Shown here in pieces: positions 16,820 through 24,968 of a stretch of 64,000 nt of DNA. The translations under genes were made by a program, and so were the position numbers. The DNA lies in the NCBI RefSeq assembly GCF_000308635.1, contig NZ_BAGD01000100.1, forward strand, positions 35,377 through 99,376, in the 5' to 3' direction. The stretch comes from Nocardia otitidiscaviarum NBRC 14405 (GTDB lineage Bacteria; Actinomycetota; Actinomycetes; Mycobacteriales; Mycobacteriaceae). Under the pieces are notes generated by a model. It saw nothing but the letters and a program-made list of their open reading frames with translations, made no database searches and was not told where the DNA came from. The first letter of the stretch is position 1. Each line of letters starts with the position of its first letter.

Positions 16820-19293
16820 ACGACCGGATCGCCGACGACCGGATCACCGCCGACCTGTCCTATCCCGCCATCGATCGACCGGACCTGTACGACCGGCTCG
16901 ATGCCGCCACGGCCGCCGGGGGCCGGGTGGTGCTGCTCAGCGCGGCGGCCGGAACCGGGAAATCGGTCGCCGTCGCGGACTGGTTACGGCGGCGGCCAGC
17001 GCCCGGAACGACCGTCACCTGGGTCGACCTCGCCGACTCCGATACCGATCCGGGTGTCGCGCTGCGCGGCTGCACCGGGCCGACCCTGCTGATCGTGGAC
17101 AATGCCCAGCGGATCACCGATCCGACCGCACTGGAACCGCGCCTGCGCTGTCTGCCGAGCACGGTGACGGTCGTGCTGTGCGCACGCACCGATCCGGCGC
17201 TGCGCTGGCACGCCTTGGAACTGTGCGGCCGGGTCACCCGGATCGGCGCCGCCGAACTGGAGTTGACCGCCGCGCAGACGCGGGCACTGTGCGCCCAGCA
17301 CGGCTACCACCCGGATGACGATGAGCTGGCGGCGCTGCGGGAGTTGACCGGTGGCTGGGCGGCGCCCACGCGCATCCTCGCCGCACGGCTCGCGCTCGCT
17401 CACCCCGGCGGGCGATCGGTCGCGGCCCTGCGCACCCATCCACCACGAGCGCTGTCGGACTTCCTCACCCGGGAGGTGATCGAGCCGCTGCCCGCCGAGC
17501 TGCGCCGATTCCTGCTGTGCACCGGTGCGCCCGCGGCCTTCACCACCGAGCTGGCCGTGACGCTGGCCGGACCGTCGGCACCACTGCTGCTGCGGGAGTT
17601 GGAACGTCGCAATATTCCGATCGCCCGGATCGCCCGCGACGACGGAGTCTGGTTCGGGCACCATCCGCTGCTGCACGCCCAGCTCCGCGCCGACCTGCTG
17701 CGGCTCGGGGCGGAATTCGCCGCCGGACTGGAGTCGCGGGCCGCACGATGGTTCGACGCCGCCGGTCTGCCGCTGCTGGCGCTGCCCCACCTGCTCGACG
17801 CCGGTGCGAGCGACCGACTGGCCGACCACCTGCGCCGGCACGGAATGACGATGGTGCTCGACGGCGACGGTCCGGCCCTGTTCGCGCACCTGTACCGCGG
17901 GCGGCCGGAGCTGTCCGACGATCCCTACCTGGCGCTGCTGCGCGCGGTGGACGCACTGGGTCGCGGTGACGCCACGCTGACGGAATCGCTGCCGCCGCCC
18001 GGCCATCGCGGGGCGACGTCGGTGGCGCCCGCCGCGTGGCTGACCCCGCTGGCACGCGCCGCCCATATCGATGCCGCGCTGCGCACCGACCGTCCGGTGG
18101 GCAGGCCGGTCGCGGCACCGACCACCGGCCACCTCGATCTCGACTGCTATCTCACCGTCCACCTGGCGTCGGCGCGCGTACTGCACGGGGATCGCGCGGA
18201 CGGGGAAGCTCGGCTGCGGCACGGGCTCACCCTGGCCACCCGGGCCAACCGGCCCGGGTTGGCCCTGCGGGCGGTGACCGGGCTGGCCGTCGCGGCGGGC
18301 CGCGCCGACGCGGTGACCGCCATGCGCGATCGCGCCGCGAAGGCCATCGCGGTCGCCGCCGAACACGATCTGGATCGGACCGTCGACGCCCTGCACGCCG
18401 CGGGCATGGCCGCCTTCGGAGCGTATCTACAGGGTGAATCCTGGCCGGCGGACCAGACCGAAGCGCTGCTGACCACCCGGGAGGACGCCGACGGCACCCC
18501 GCGCCCCGCGGCCGGGTGGTCGACCCACGTCATCGGGCGGCTGCTGATCTTCCACCGATGCCCGGAGCAACGCACCGCCGCCGAGGATCTCCGCTCCGCC
18601 ATGCTCGCGCTGCTCGACCGTGGTGGCCCCCTACCGGTGTCGGGATCGCGACTGCTGCTGCCGGTGGTCTGGGCGCTGTCGACGGTGCGGGCGCCGCGGA
18701 CCGCGCGACTGCTGGTGGCGCACGCCCGCACCACCGGCGGCGGCATCCCGGAGGTGCCGCTCGCGCAGGCGGCGCTGGCATTGGTCGCGGGCGGAGCCAC
18801 CGCCGTGCGGCCGATGCTCGCGGCCGCGCACGAACGCGCCGCGGAACTCGCGACCACCGAGCGGACCACCCTGTGGTTGCTCGACGCGGCCACCGCGGCG
18901 CTGTCCGACGCGCCGCATCCGGCCGGGGACCGGCTGCGGCGCGCTGTCGAACTCGCCGCGCCGGAGCAGGTGGTGCGGCCCTTCCTGGATGTCCCCGGAG
19001 TGATCGAGATGCTGGATGACCGGGCCGGAACCTTCGGGCGCGGAGACGATTTCGTGGACCGCATCCGTCGGCATCCGGGGATCGGCCGCACGGCGGCCGC
19101 ACCGCCGCTGACCGCCGCCGAGATCACCGTCCTCACCCAGCTGCCGTCCGGGCGCACCGCCCAGCAGATCGCGGCCGACCTGGGGGTATCGATCAATACC
19201 GTGAAGACGCACCTGCACCGCCTCTACGCCAAACTCGGCGTGAACTCCCGGATGGACGCCATCGGCCGGGGCCGCCGCATCGGCCTGCTGTGA
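16816..19293 (+). CDS. LuxR-family regulator with N-terminal ATPase (LAL/MalT-like)
   Basis: 825 residues. The N-terminal NTPase has Walker A AAAGTGKS (about residues 43-50) and a LLIVDNAQ Walker B. A long helical, TPR-like middle region follows. The C-terminal LuxR/GerE helix-turn-helix (LTAAEITVL ... GVSINTVKTHLHRLYAKLG) binds DNA. This is the architecture of LAL/MalT STAND regulators, activated by a ligand through the helical region with ATP. The ATG at 16816 overlaps the stop of the preceding small gene. It faces the SARP-type regulator, so two ATPase activators share one promoter region. Confidence 0.9.
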   Translation: MNDRIADDRITADLSYPAIDRPDLYDRLDAATAAGGRVVLLSAAAGTGKSVAVADWLRRRPAPGTTVTWVDLADSDTDPGVALRGCTGPTLLIVDNAQRITDPTALEPRLRCLPSTVTVVLCARTDPALRWHALELCGRVTRIGAAELELTAAQTRALCAQHGYHPDDDELAALRELTGGWAAPTRILAARLALAHPGGRSVAALRTHPPRALSDFLTREVIEPLPAELRRFLLCTGAPAAFTTELAVTLAGPSAPLLLRELERRNIPIARIARDDGVWFGHHPLLHAQLRADLLRLGAEFAAGLESRAARWFDAAGLPLLALPHLLDAGASDRLADHLRRHGMTMVLDGDGPALFAHLYRGRPELSDDPYLALLRAVDALGRGDATLTESLPPPGHRGATSVAPAAWLTPLARAAHIDAALRTDRPVGRPVAAPTTGHLDLDCYLTVHLASARVLHGDRADGEARLRHGLTLATRANRPGLALRAVTGLAVAAGRADAVTAMRDRAAKAIAVAAEHDLDRTVDALHAAGMAAFGAYLQGESWPADQTEALLTTREDADGTPRPAAGWSTHVIGRLLIFHRCPEQRTAAEDLRSAMLALLDRGGPLPVSGSRLLLPVVWALSTVRAPRTARLLVAHARTTGGGIPEVPLAQAALALVAGGATAVRPMLAAAHERAAELATTERTTLWLLDAATAALSDAPHPAGDRLRRAVELAAPEQVVRPFLDVPGVIEMLDDRAGTFGRGDDFVDRIRRHPGIGRTAAAPPLTAAEITVLTQLPSGRTAQQIAADLGVSINTVKTHLHRLYAKLGVNSRMDAIGRGRRIGLL

Positions 19294-19528
19294 ACGCGGT
19301 CCGTGCGGGCTGCACTCACCGGTGAGCCGGCAGTCTGTGGCTACCAGCGCGGCGGTCCGAGTGCCGCCGATGAACCCATGACCGGCGATGTAGCGTAGCG
19401 ACTCCGCTGTCACCCGGTCCGCGTCAACGTGGCACCCGCGGTCGCCGGTGTGTCACCCATCGGAGGTGAAGCACCGGCCGCGGGGTTGGGCGTAGCGTCG
19501 GATCCGTTCCGAGCGGAGGAGCCGTCAG

Positions 19529-20104
19529 GTGCCGAACGAGGAAGTACCGCACACCGTTCCGGCCGGCGCGCGGCCCGGTGTGGTGCGGCGCGCGCTGCTG
19601 CCGCCGCTGCTCACCGCGGCGGTGCTGCTGCTGGCGTACTTCGTGCTGCCCTTCACCGGCGTGCTCGCGGGCCGCGCACTGGTCGTGCTGGTCCTCGGCG
19701 GGCTGCTGGTGTGCGTGACGCCGGGTTGGGAGTTGCGGCGGGTGCTGCGCGCCGAGAACCCGCTCGCTCGCGGGCTGGAGGGGCTAGCCGCCGTATTCGG
19801 GCTGCATATCGTCGGTTTCGCCACGGTCTACCTGATGCTCTCCGAGGTCGATCCGGCCAACTTCAGCGAAACGCTGACCCGGCTGGACGCGCTCTACTTC
19901 TGCGTGACCGTCTTCACGACGGTGGGCTTCGGCGATATCGTGGCCGACTCCCAGCCCGCCCGGGCGGCCGTGCTCGTTCAGATGGTCGTCAACCTCGTCC
20001 TGATCGGGGCGGCGCTGCGGCTGTTCACACATGCGGTGGGGCTGCGGCAGCGACAGTTGGATCGGCGGGAACCGGGAGCCGATCCGCCCGCGACGGGTCC
20101 GTGA
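19529..20104 (+). CDS. Small potassium-channel-like membrane protein (ion_trans_2)
   Basis: 191 residues. Hydrophobic segments at about 25-45, 49-65, 82-100 and 147-170, with a pore loop TVFTTVGFGDIV just before the last helix. The filter TVGFGD is a K+ channel-type selectivity filter. There is no RCK domain, unlike the channel at 3842-4909; the C-terminus is a short polar tail. GTG at 19529 preceded by a GGAGGAG ribosome site. Probably a cytoplasmic-membrane cation channel; partner and gating unknown. Confidence 0.82.
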   Translation: MPNEEVPHTVPAGARPGVVRRALLPPLLTAAVLLLAYFVLPFTGVLAGRALVVLVLGGLLVCVTPGWELRRVLRAENPLARGLEGLAAVFGLHIVGFATVYLMLSEVDPANFSETLTRLDALYFCVTVFTTVGFGDIVADSQPARAAVLVQMVVNLVLIGAALRLFTHAVGLRQRQLDRREPGADPPATGP

Positions 20105-20150
20105 CCGGCGGCGAATCCACCCCGCGACAACCTCGACAAGGGGTGCCGAG

Positions 20151-20385
20151 TGGCCGAGACCGGGGCGCGCCCAGCGAGCGGATCCCCAGCCCCGAACGAG
20201 CTCGACGGCCAGAGCCGGGCGGGTCGACCACCGGACCCGCGTAAGCCCAACGGCCAGAGCCGGGCGAGCGGCTCGTAGGTCCCGGGTAAGCGAGCGGCGG
20301 GAGCCTGGCGAGCGGTTCGTCAGACCCAGGCGAGCCGAGCGGCGACCGGAGCCTGGTGAGTCGGTCGTCGGGGCGGCCGAGTCGG
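20151..20385. repeat. Degenerate tandem array of about 45-bp units
   Basis: The 367-bp gap between the channel gene and the VOC gene holds four to five imperfect units of 44-45 bp, starting near 20203, 20248, 20292 and 20337. An older unit lies before them. Shared core: roughly CGGCCAGAGCCGGGCGAG followed by GTAAGC or GCGAGCC. The rest of the gap holds no gene I can support. Resembles intergenic minisatellites (MIRU-like) of actinobacteria; function unknown. Confidence 0.6.
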
Positions 20386-20471
20386 ACGGTCGGAGGCGAT
20401 ATCCGCCACTCGGCGGCGACATCCGGCGAAACCCGGTACGCGCTACCCCGTGCGGCGGTTACCGTGGATTC

Positions 20472-21212
20472 ATGTCCACCCGTCTGGCCTGCGTGGTGTT
20501 CGATGCGACCGAGCCCCGGTCGGCGGCTCGCTTCTGGGCGGAGTTGCTCGGTTGGGAGATCACGCTGGACCGGCCCGCCGAGGTGGACGTGGCCGCGCCC
20601 GATCCGGACGGGGTGGAGGTGGCGCTGACCTTCCTGGCGGCCCCGCACCCCAAGGCGGCCAAGAACCGCATCCATTTGGACCTGGCCAGCCGGTCGCTGG
20701 ATCACCAACGGGTGCAGGTGGATCGGGCGCTGTCGCTGGGCGCGCGGCGGCTGGACATCGGGCAGGGCACGGTGCCGTGGACGGTGCTGGCCGACCCCGA
20801 GGGCAACGAGTTCTGCGTGCTCGAGCCGCGTGAACAGTACGTCGACACCGGCGCGGTGGCCGCCATCGTGGTCGATACCCGAAATCCGTTGCGACTGGCC
20901 GAGTTCTGGTCGGCCGCCGCCGGATGGCCGCTCACCCACGACACCGCTCGCTACGCCGGAATCCGCTCGGCGACCGGGCAGGGCCCATGGCTCGAGTTCC
21001 TCCGCACCCCGGCCATCTGCCCCGACCGCGGCCGCCTGCACCTGGATCTGGTCGCCTTCCCCACCGACGATCCGGCCGCGGAGACCGCTCGGCTGCGCGC
21101 CGCGGGTGCGACGCCGATCAGCTCCGGTGGTGACGAGACCGATGCCCCGGTGGCGGTCCTCGCCGATCCGGAGACCAACGAGTTCTGCCTACTACGCGCG
21201 CCCGCCGATTGA
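20472..21212 (+). CDS. VOC-superfamily (glyoxalase-like) protein with two domains
   Basis: 246 residues built of two similar halves, each a glyoxalase/VOC-type beta-alpha-beta-beta-beta module. The repeated motifs are ARFWAELLGW / AEFWSAAAGW at the front and VLADPEGNEFCVLEP / VLADPETNEFCLL at the back. VOC proteins bind metal and act as lyases, dioxygenases or resistance binding proteins; the two-domain layout with these motifs is common in uncharacterised actinobacterial members. ATG at 20472 chosen. The frame stays open upstream through the tandem repeats, but that stretch is Arg/Ser-rich and lacks protein-like composition. Confidence 0.85.
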   Translation: MSTRLACVVFDATEPRSAARFWAELLGWEITLDRPAEVDVAAPDPDGVEVALTFLAAPHPKAAKNRIHLDLASRSLDHQRVQVDRALSLGARRLDIGQGTVPWTVLADPEGNEFCVLEPREQYVDTGAVAAIVVDTRNPLRLAEFWSAAAGWPLTHDTARYAGIRSATGQGPWLEFLRTPAICPDRGRLHLDLVAFPTDDPAAETARLRAAGATPISSGGDETDAPVAVLADPETNEFCLLRAPAD

Positions 21213-21300
21213 CCAGCGGCCAGATCCCCGGCACGAAGGCCGCGGCCGATCTCAGGTATCGGACTCCGCACGACCGCAGGCCGCCTCGCCCTGCGCGGGT

Positions 21301-21588
21301 TCAGGCCGCCTCGCCCTTCTTGAGCCGCCGTCGCTCCCGCTCCGAGAGCCCACCCCAGATGCCGAAGCGCTCGTCCCGGGCCATGGCGTACTCCAGGCAC
21401 TGCACGCGCACCTCGCAGCCCGCGCAGACCCGCTTGGCCTCCCTGGTGGAGCCGCCCTTCTCGGGGTAGAACGCCTCCGGATCGGTCTGGGTGCACAGGC
21501 CGCGCTCCCGCCAGCCCGTATCGTCGAATTCGGCCTTGTCCGCGAGAGCCTCGAACGCGGCGTCGAACTTGGTGAACATCAACTTCAT
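21301..21588 (-). CDS. WhiB-family Fe-S transcriptional regulator (WhiB2/WhmD-like)
   Basis: 95 residues with the four cysteines of the family: GLC, then VCAGC and QC (C-x29-C-x2-C-x5-C), ligands of a [4Fe-4S] cluster. The GIWGG turn and the basic tail ERERRRLKK that contacts DNA follow. The segment TDPEAFYPEKGGSTREAK resembles Mtb WhiB2 and Streptomyces WhiB, linked to septation and sporulation. ATG at 21588 has GGAGG at 7 bases. It is the last gene of a likely operon with two unknown genes upstream (21639-22076 and 22115-22597). Confidence 0.9.
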   Translation of the reverse strand: MKLMFTKFDAAFEALADKAEFDDTGWRERGLCTQTDPEAFYPEKGGSTREAKRVCAGCEVRVQCLEYAMARDERFGIWGGLSERERRRLKKGEAA

Positions 21589-21638
21589 GGTGTGCCTCCA
21601 AGCATGCGTAGCGACAGCGGTGGTTTTCGACGGGACTA

Positions 21639-22076
21639 CTAGCGGCCCATGGCGCAGTCGGCGACCGCGCTGAGCGGGCGGGACTGCTCACCGGCGGCGA
21701 AGATGCGGCGCGCGTGCACGGCGGCCGGAGTGGACGACCAGGGCGCGAGCGCGGTGGTGAACATGAGCTCGCACCACGACAGCGCGGGCACCTCCCCGCC
21801 CGCGAGCGTGCCCAGCAGCGACATCTCGGTGTCGTGGTCGGTCCAGGCGGCGAGCAGCCAGGCGGCGTCGAGGCGCCCGAGGAATTCCTCGGCGTCCTCC
21901 GGCGGGCCGTTCGGGGCGTCCACGGCGAGGTGGACGACGGCGGAAATGGCATGGCGCATACGGGCATCCAGCCCGATGCCGTTGTGCAGCAGCAGGCCCT
22001 CCAGGGCCTCCCGTAGGCCCGCGCCGCGATCGACTCGGAAATCGGTGCGCCGCTCGGCGGTGGTGAACTCGAACAT
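21639..22076 (-). CDS. Unknown 145-residue protein upstream of whiB-like gene
   Basis: Not recognised. A mostly helical acidic protein: an opening FEFTTAERRTDFRVDRG, Leu-rich helices around REALEGLLLHNGIG and FLGRLDAAWLLAAWTD, and a tail with HARRIFAAGEQSRPL. No signal peptide or obvious metal site. ATG at 22076 has AAAGGA at suitable spacing. It lies 50 bases before the WhiB gene and 38 bases after the next unknown gene, all on one strand, so an operon with the regulator is likely. Confidence 0.65.
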   Translation of the reverse strand: MFEFTTAERRTDFRVDRGAGLREALEGLLLHNGIGLDARMRHAISAVVHLAVDAPNGPPEDAEEFLGRLDAAWLLAAWTDHDTEMSLLGTLAGGEVPALSWCELMFTTALAPWSSTPAAVHARRIFAAGEQSRPLSAVADCAMGR

Positions 22077-22114
22077 GACGTTCCTTTCGCGATAATGCAC
22101 GTAGGAATAGAAAA

Positions 22115-22597
22115 TCAAGGTAGACAAGGGGTTTCGGCCTGGCGCACCGGAATTCCGGATGCGGTCCCCGCCGCGGTGGCTCGGTATTCCACGAGCGCCG
22201 CCAATGTTCCCGGTTGCCAATCCCGGCGGCCGGGTACCCGGCACCAGTCCCGGGCCGGATTGTCGGAGGTCGAGAACAACCGCAGTGTCATTCCCGCCAT
22301 GGTCGCCATGCCGAACAGCACCGCCGCGTCCACCTCGCGATCGGAAACGGTCAGCCGCACATCGGCCTGGCGCAGACCGGTTTCGGCGCACGCCCGCCCC
22401 GCCAGCCATACCGCGCGGGACGCGGCGGCCATGCCGGCGGCCACCCGGGGGCCGCGCGGATGGGCGTGCTCGTAGTCGGAATAGGGTCCATACCACAGGG
22501 CGGTACCTTCGCCATCACATACCGCGAACGTTCCGGATCTCGGATCCCCCGCGGCGGCGACCGCGATATGCGGCACCAGCCTGATCATTCTCGACAT
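22115..22597 (-). CDS. Unknown 160-residue protein, first gene of the whiB-like operon
   Basis: Not firmly recognised. The pattern GTFAVCDGEGTALWYGPY, a helix AAGMAAASRAVWLAG and a strand VRLTVSDREVDAAV followed by DNPARDWCR is loosely like an RNase H-type fold, but no full set of catalytic acids is visible; this is speculation. ATG at 22597 (or 22588) chosen; the frame stays open upstream but with unlikely composition. It heads the leftward group ending in the WhiB regulator. Confidence 0.55.
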   Translation of the reverse strand: MSRMIRLVPHIAVAAAGDPRSGTFAVCDGEGTALWYGPYSDYEHAHPRGPRVAAGMAAASRAVWLAGRACAETGLRQADVRLTVSDREVDAAVLFGMATMAGMTLRLFSTSDNPARDWCRVPGRRDWQPGTLAALVEYRATAAGTASGIPVRQAETPCLP

Positions 22598-22720
22598 CGG
22601 TGACTCGCTTTCGAAACACGGCCGCCCCGCAAAAGATGACGTGACCGCCCGGATCATCGAAATGCATTCTGGTGAACCGCTTCTGGTTGCGGCTTCAATG
22701 CATGTGATTGATCTAAAAGC

Positions 22721-22737
22721 GACAAGACCGACTTGTC
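22721..22737. promoter_or_regulatory. Inverted repeat in divergent promoter gap
   Basis: GACAAG-N5-CTTGTC, 6-bp perfect arms, in the 283-bp gap between the leftward whiB-like operon and the rightward alpha/beta hydrolase. Placement and size suit an operator of a dimeric regulator. The gap also holds two ATGCAT hexamers. No binding protein can be named. Confidence 0.35.
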
Positions 22738-22880
22738 CACCCGCAGCCAAGGTTTGAGCAAACCCCTAGCAGTACCCACACTGACCAGTGGTGGTACCGA
22801 TGCGAGTAGCCACTCGAAGGAGAACCGCACTCTTTCGGCAAACACTGTCGCGCACCGCGTTCAGACCTTACGGTCTCCTC

Positions 22881-23762
22881 ATGCCATATGTGCACTCGGG
22901 TTCGGCAACCGTCCACTTCCGCACGTCAGAGGTATCGGGACCCACCCTGGTGGGCGCGCACGGATTCTTCCTGGACGGGTCCGCGTTCGAACCGCTGCGC
23001 AAACCCCTGGCGGCGGCCGGGATAAACCTCGTCACGATCGACGCGCGCGGCCACGGCCGCACTCGGACGCCCGACGGTGAAATCTTCAGCTACTGGGATC
23101 TGGCCGCCGATATCCTGGCGGTCCTGGATGAACTCGATATCGACGGGGCCGTGATCGGCGGCATGGGTCAGGGCGGATTCTCCGCATTGCGCCTGGCCCT
23201 CGCCGCACCGCATCGGATTCGGGGCCTGGCGCTGATGGACACCGAGGCGGGTGAGTGCACACCGGCGGAATTGGCCTGGTACCGCGTATTCTTCGAACGC
23301 TGGTGCGGAAGTGAACCGCTCGCACCGCTCATCGCGGAATTGGCCCCGCAGCTCATCGGCGGCCAGGATCCGCGCGCCTGGCGGGAATGGACGGTGCGCT
23401 GGAGCGAATCCGATCGCACGATCGTGGGCGCGGCGGCGCGATGCCTGATGGATCGCCGCTCACTCCTGCATCGACTGCCCGAGATCACCGCACCCGCACT
23501 GGTATTGCGCGGCAGCCACGACGGCGTCAGCACCGCGCAGAAATCGGAGGCACTGGCGGCGGGGTTGCCGGGAGCCGACGGCGTGGTCACGATTCCCGGC
23601 GCCGGGCACGGCGCGGTGTGGACACATCCGGAATCGATCGCACCCCTGCTGATTCAGCTGGTGCGCCGGGCGGAGGGCGATATCGATTCCGTGCGGACGC
23701 CGCGCACCGCGCCGGGCCGCGGTGCGCGAGTCGCCGTGCCGCCCGCCGCGATCGCCATGTGA
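22881..23762 (+). CDS. Alpha/beta hydrolase
   Basis: 293 residues. Alpha/beta-hydrolase motifs: GAHGFFLDG (oxyanion region) near residue 24, DARGHGRT near 54 and the nucleophile-elbow position GGMGQGGF near 95. There the usual Ser of GxSxGG is replaced by Gln (G-M-G-Q-G-G). The final His is in GAGHGAVW. With the nucleophile Ser missing the protein may be a non-hydrolytic member or use another residue. The tail (last 35 residues) is Arg/Pro/Ala-rich. ATG at 22881 preferred; upstream GTG/ATG codons (22788, 22800) are possible. Convergent with the XRE gene at 23806. Confidence 0.8.
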   Translation: MPYVHSGSATVHFRTSEVSGPTLVGAHGFFLDGSAFEPLRKPLAAAGINLVTIDARGHGRTRTPDGEIFSYWDLAADILAVLDELDIDGAVIGGMGQGGFSALRLALAAPHRIRGLALMDTEAGECTPAELAWYRVFFERWCGSEPLAPLIAELAPQLIGGQDPRAWREWTVRWSESDRTIVGAAARCLMDRRSLLHRLPEITAPALVLRGSHDGVSTAQKSEALAAGLPGADGVVTIPGAGHGAVWTHPESIAPLLIQLVRRAEGDIDSVRTPRTAPGRGARVAVPPAAIAM

Positions 23763-23805
23763 CGCGCGGCCGCACCGGAACGCGGACGCGGCGGCGCGGG
23801 CGGAC

Positions 23806-24627
23806 TCAGGAACGCACGTCGACGGGATGCGTCCGCTCCGAACACCAGGTGGGCAGTCCGAGGAAGATCTGAATCTGGTCCGGATTGCTGGCGCTGTAGA
23901 CCTTGAACAGTTGCACGGCGATGGAGCGGCAGCGCCCGGTCTCGGCGTCGCGCACATGCATGATGGGCCGGTCTCGCCCGTAGGCCGCCACCCCTTCGTC
24001 CCACAGCTCGCGGAACAGGTCGTAGCGGCCGAGTTCGGCGAGGAATTCGGTGGACCAGGCGGTGTCGCCGGTGCTGCCGATGAGCCCGCGCAGCCAGCGC
24101 ACCGTGGTGCGCACCTCGGCTTCCCATTCCACCATGACCTGCCGGGATCTCGGATTCGCGAAGAACCAGCGCAGCATGTTCACGTCCTCGGCCAATCCCG
24201 GGAATGCGCGGTTGTAGCTGTCATTGCAGGCCAGCACATTCCAACGGGTGTCGATATAGGCTGCCAGGTGCGGTTCGTGCAATTCCAGCGCGCGGCGCAT
24301 ATCCGGGCCGACCTCGTCGCGCAGTCGATCGACGGAGGGAAATTCCCCGGCACCCAGTCCGGCCAGGTCGAGCAGATGTCGGCGCTCCACCTGGGAGAGA
24401 GCGTCGATGCGGTCGAGATAGCGCACCAGCGCGTCGACCACCTCACGGGTGGGGTGGTCGCGGTCGCCCTTTTCCAGATGGCTGATATAGCTGGCGCTGA
24501 CTCCGGCGTTGAAGGCGAGGCGTTCCCGGGATACTCCTCGGTCGTCGCGCAGGCGACGCAGCAGCAGGCCGAACGACGGCGGGCGCACATTCTCCGAATC
24601 ACGTCTGGGTTTCGCGCTCGTAACCAC
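23806..24627 (-). CDS. XRE-family regulator with MmyB-like ligand domain (copy 2)
   Basis: 273 residues, clearly paralogous to the protein at 13470-14288: the helix-turn-helix core VSRERLAFNAGVSASYI is identical and the ligand domain keeps NVLACNDSYNRAFPG and GRYDLFRELWDEG. GTG at 24627 chosen because GGAAGGGG precedes it; the frame stays open upstream. The N-terminus is basic (SAKPRRDSE). Target unknown. It diverges from the MobA-MoeA gene across 341 bp, so it could act there, but no operator is evident. Confidence 0.87.
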   Translation of the reverse strand: MVTSAKPRRDSENVRPPSFGLLLRRLRDDRGVSRERLAFNAGVSASYISHLEKGDRDHPTREVVDALVRYLDRIDALSQVERRHLLDLAGLGAGEFPSVDRLRDEVGPDMRRALELHEPHLAAYIDTRWNVLACNDSYNRAFPGLAEDVNMLRWFFANPRSRQVMVEWEAEVRTTVRWLRGLIGSTGDTAWSTEFLAELGRYDLFRELWDEGVAAYGRDRPIMHVRDAETGRCRSIAVQLFKVYSASNPDQIQIFLGLPTWCSERTHPVDVRS

Positions 24628-24968
24628 GACTATCCCCTTCCACAAACTCTCAGCAATCACGTTCGATGCCTGCGCGGACCCGGCGGCGCATACAGCCGGA
24701 CACCCGAACCACAACGTCGAAGAACTGCGGTGATTGCCTCACCCGTCGTCAGTTCCGCTTCGGGATAGTGCCACATTTTGTTGTACATAAGACCAAAACA
24801 TGGCTGTTTCTTTACTGTGTCGCCGCTGGCAAGCCCACGTCGAACAGTAGCCCGCGAACATAGGGCAATCGAAAATCCGGGACCGTCGATCCGCGTCGGG
24901 TTCGGGTCCGCCACCGCCCGCCCGCTACCATCGGCAGCCATGACCAGCCTCGTTCCGGACCGCGCCCC
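24628..24968. other. Intergenic gap with AT-rich core between XRE gene and mobA-moeA
   Basis: 341 bp without a gene. The part at about 24765-24830 is notably AT-rich for this genome and likely holds divergent promoters. I see no tRNA, clear hairpin or molybdenum-cofactor riboswitch fold. Confidence 0.5.

Noticed and set aside
14428..19293. Antibiotic biosynthesis cluster around the SARP and LuxR regulators
   Set aside because: No NRPS, PKS, terpene or tailoring genes are nearby; only regulators and unrelated small genes.
20031..20471. N-terminal extension of the VOC protein through the tandem repeats
   Set aside because: The frame is open, but the stretch is repetitive and Arg/Ser-rich, and the family begins at the ATG at 20472.
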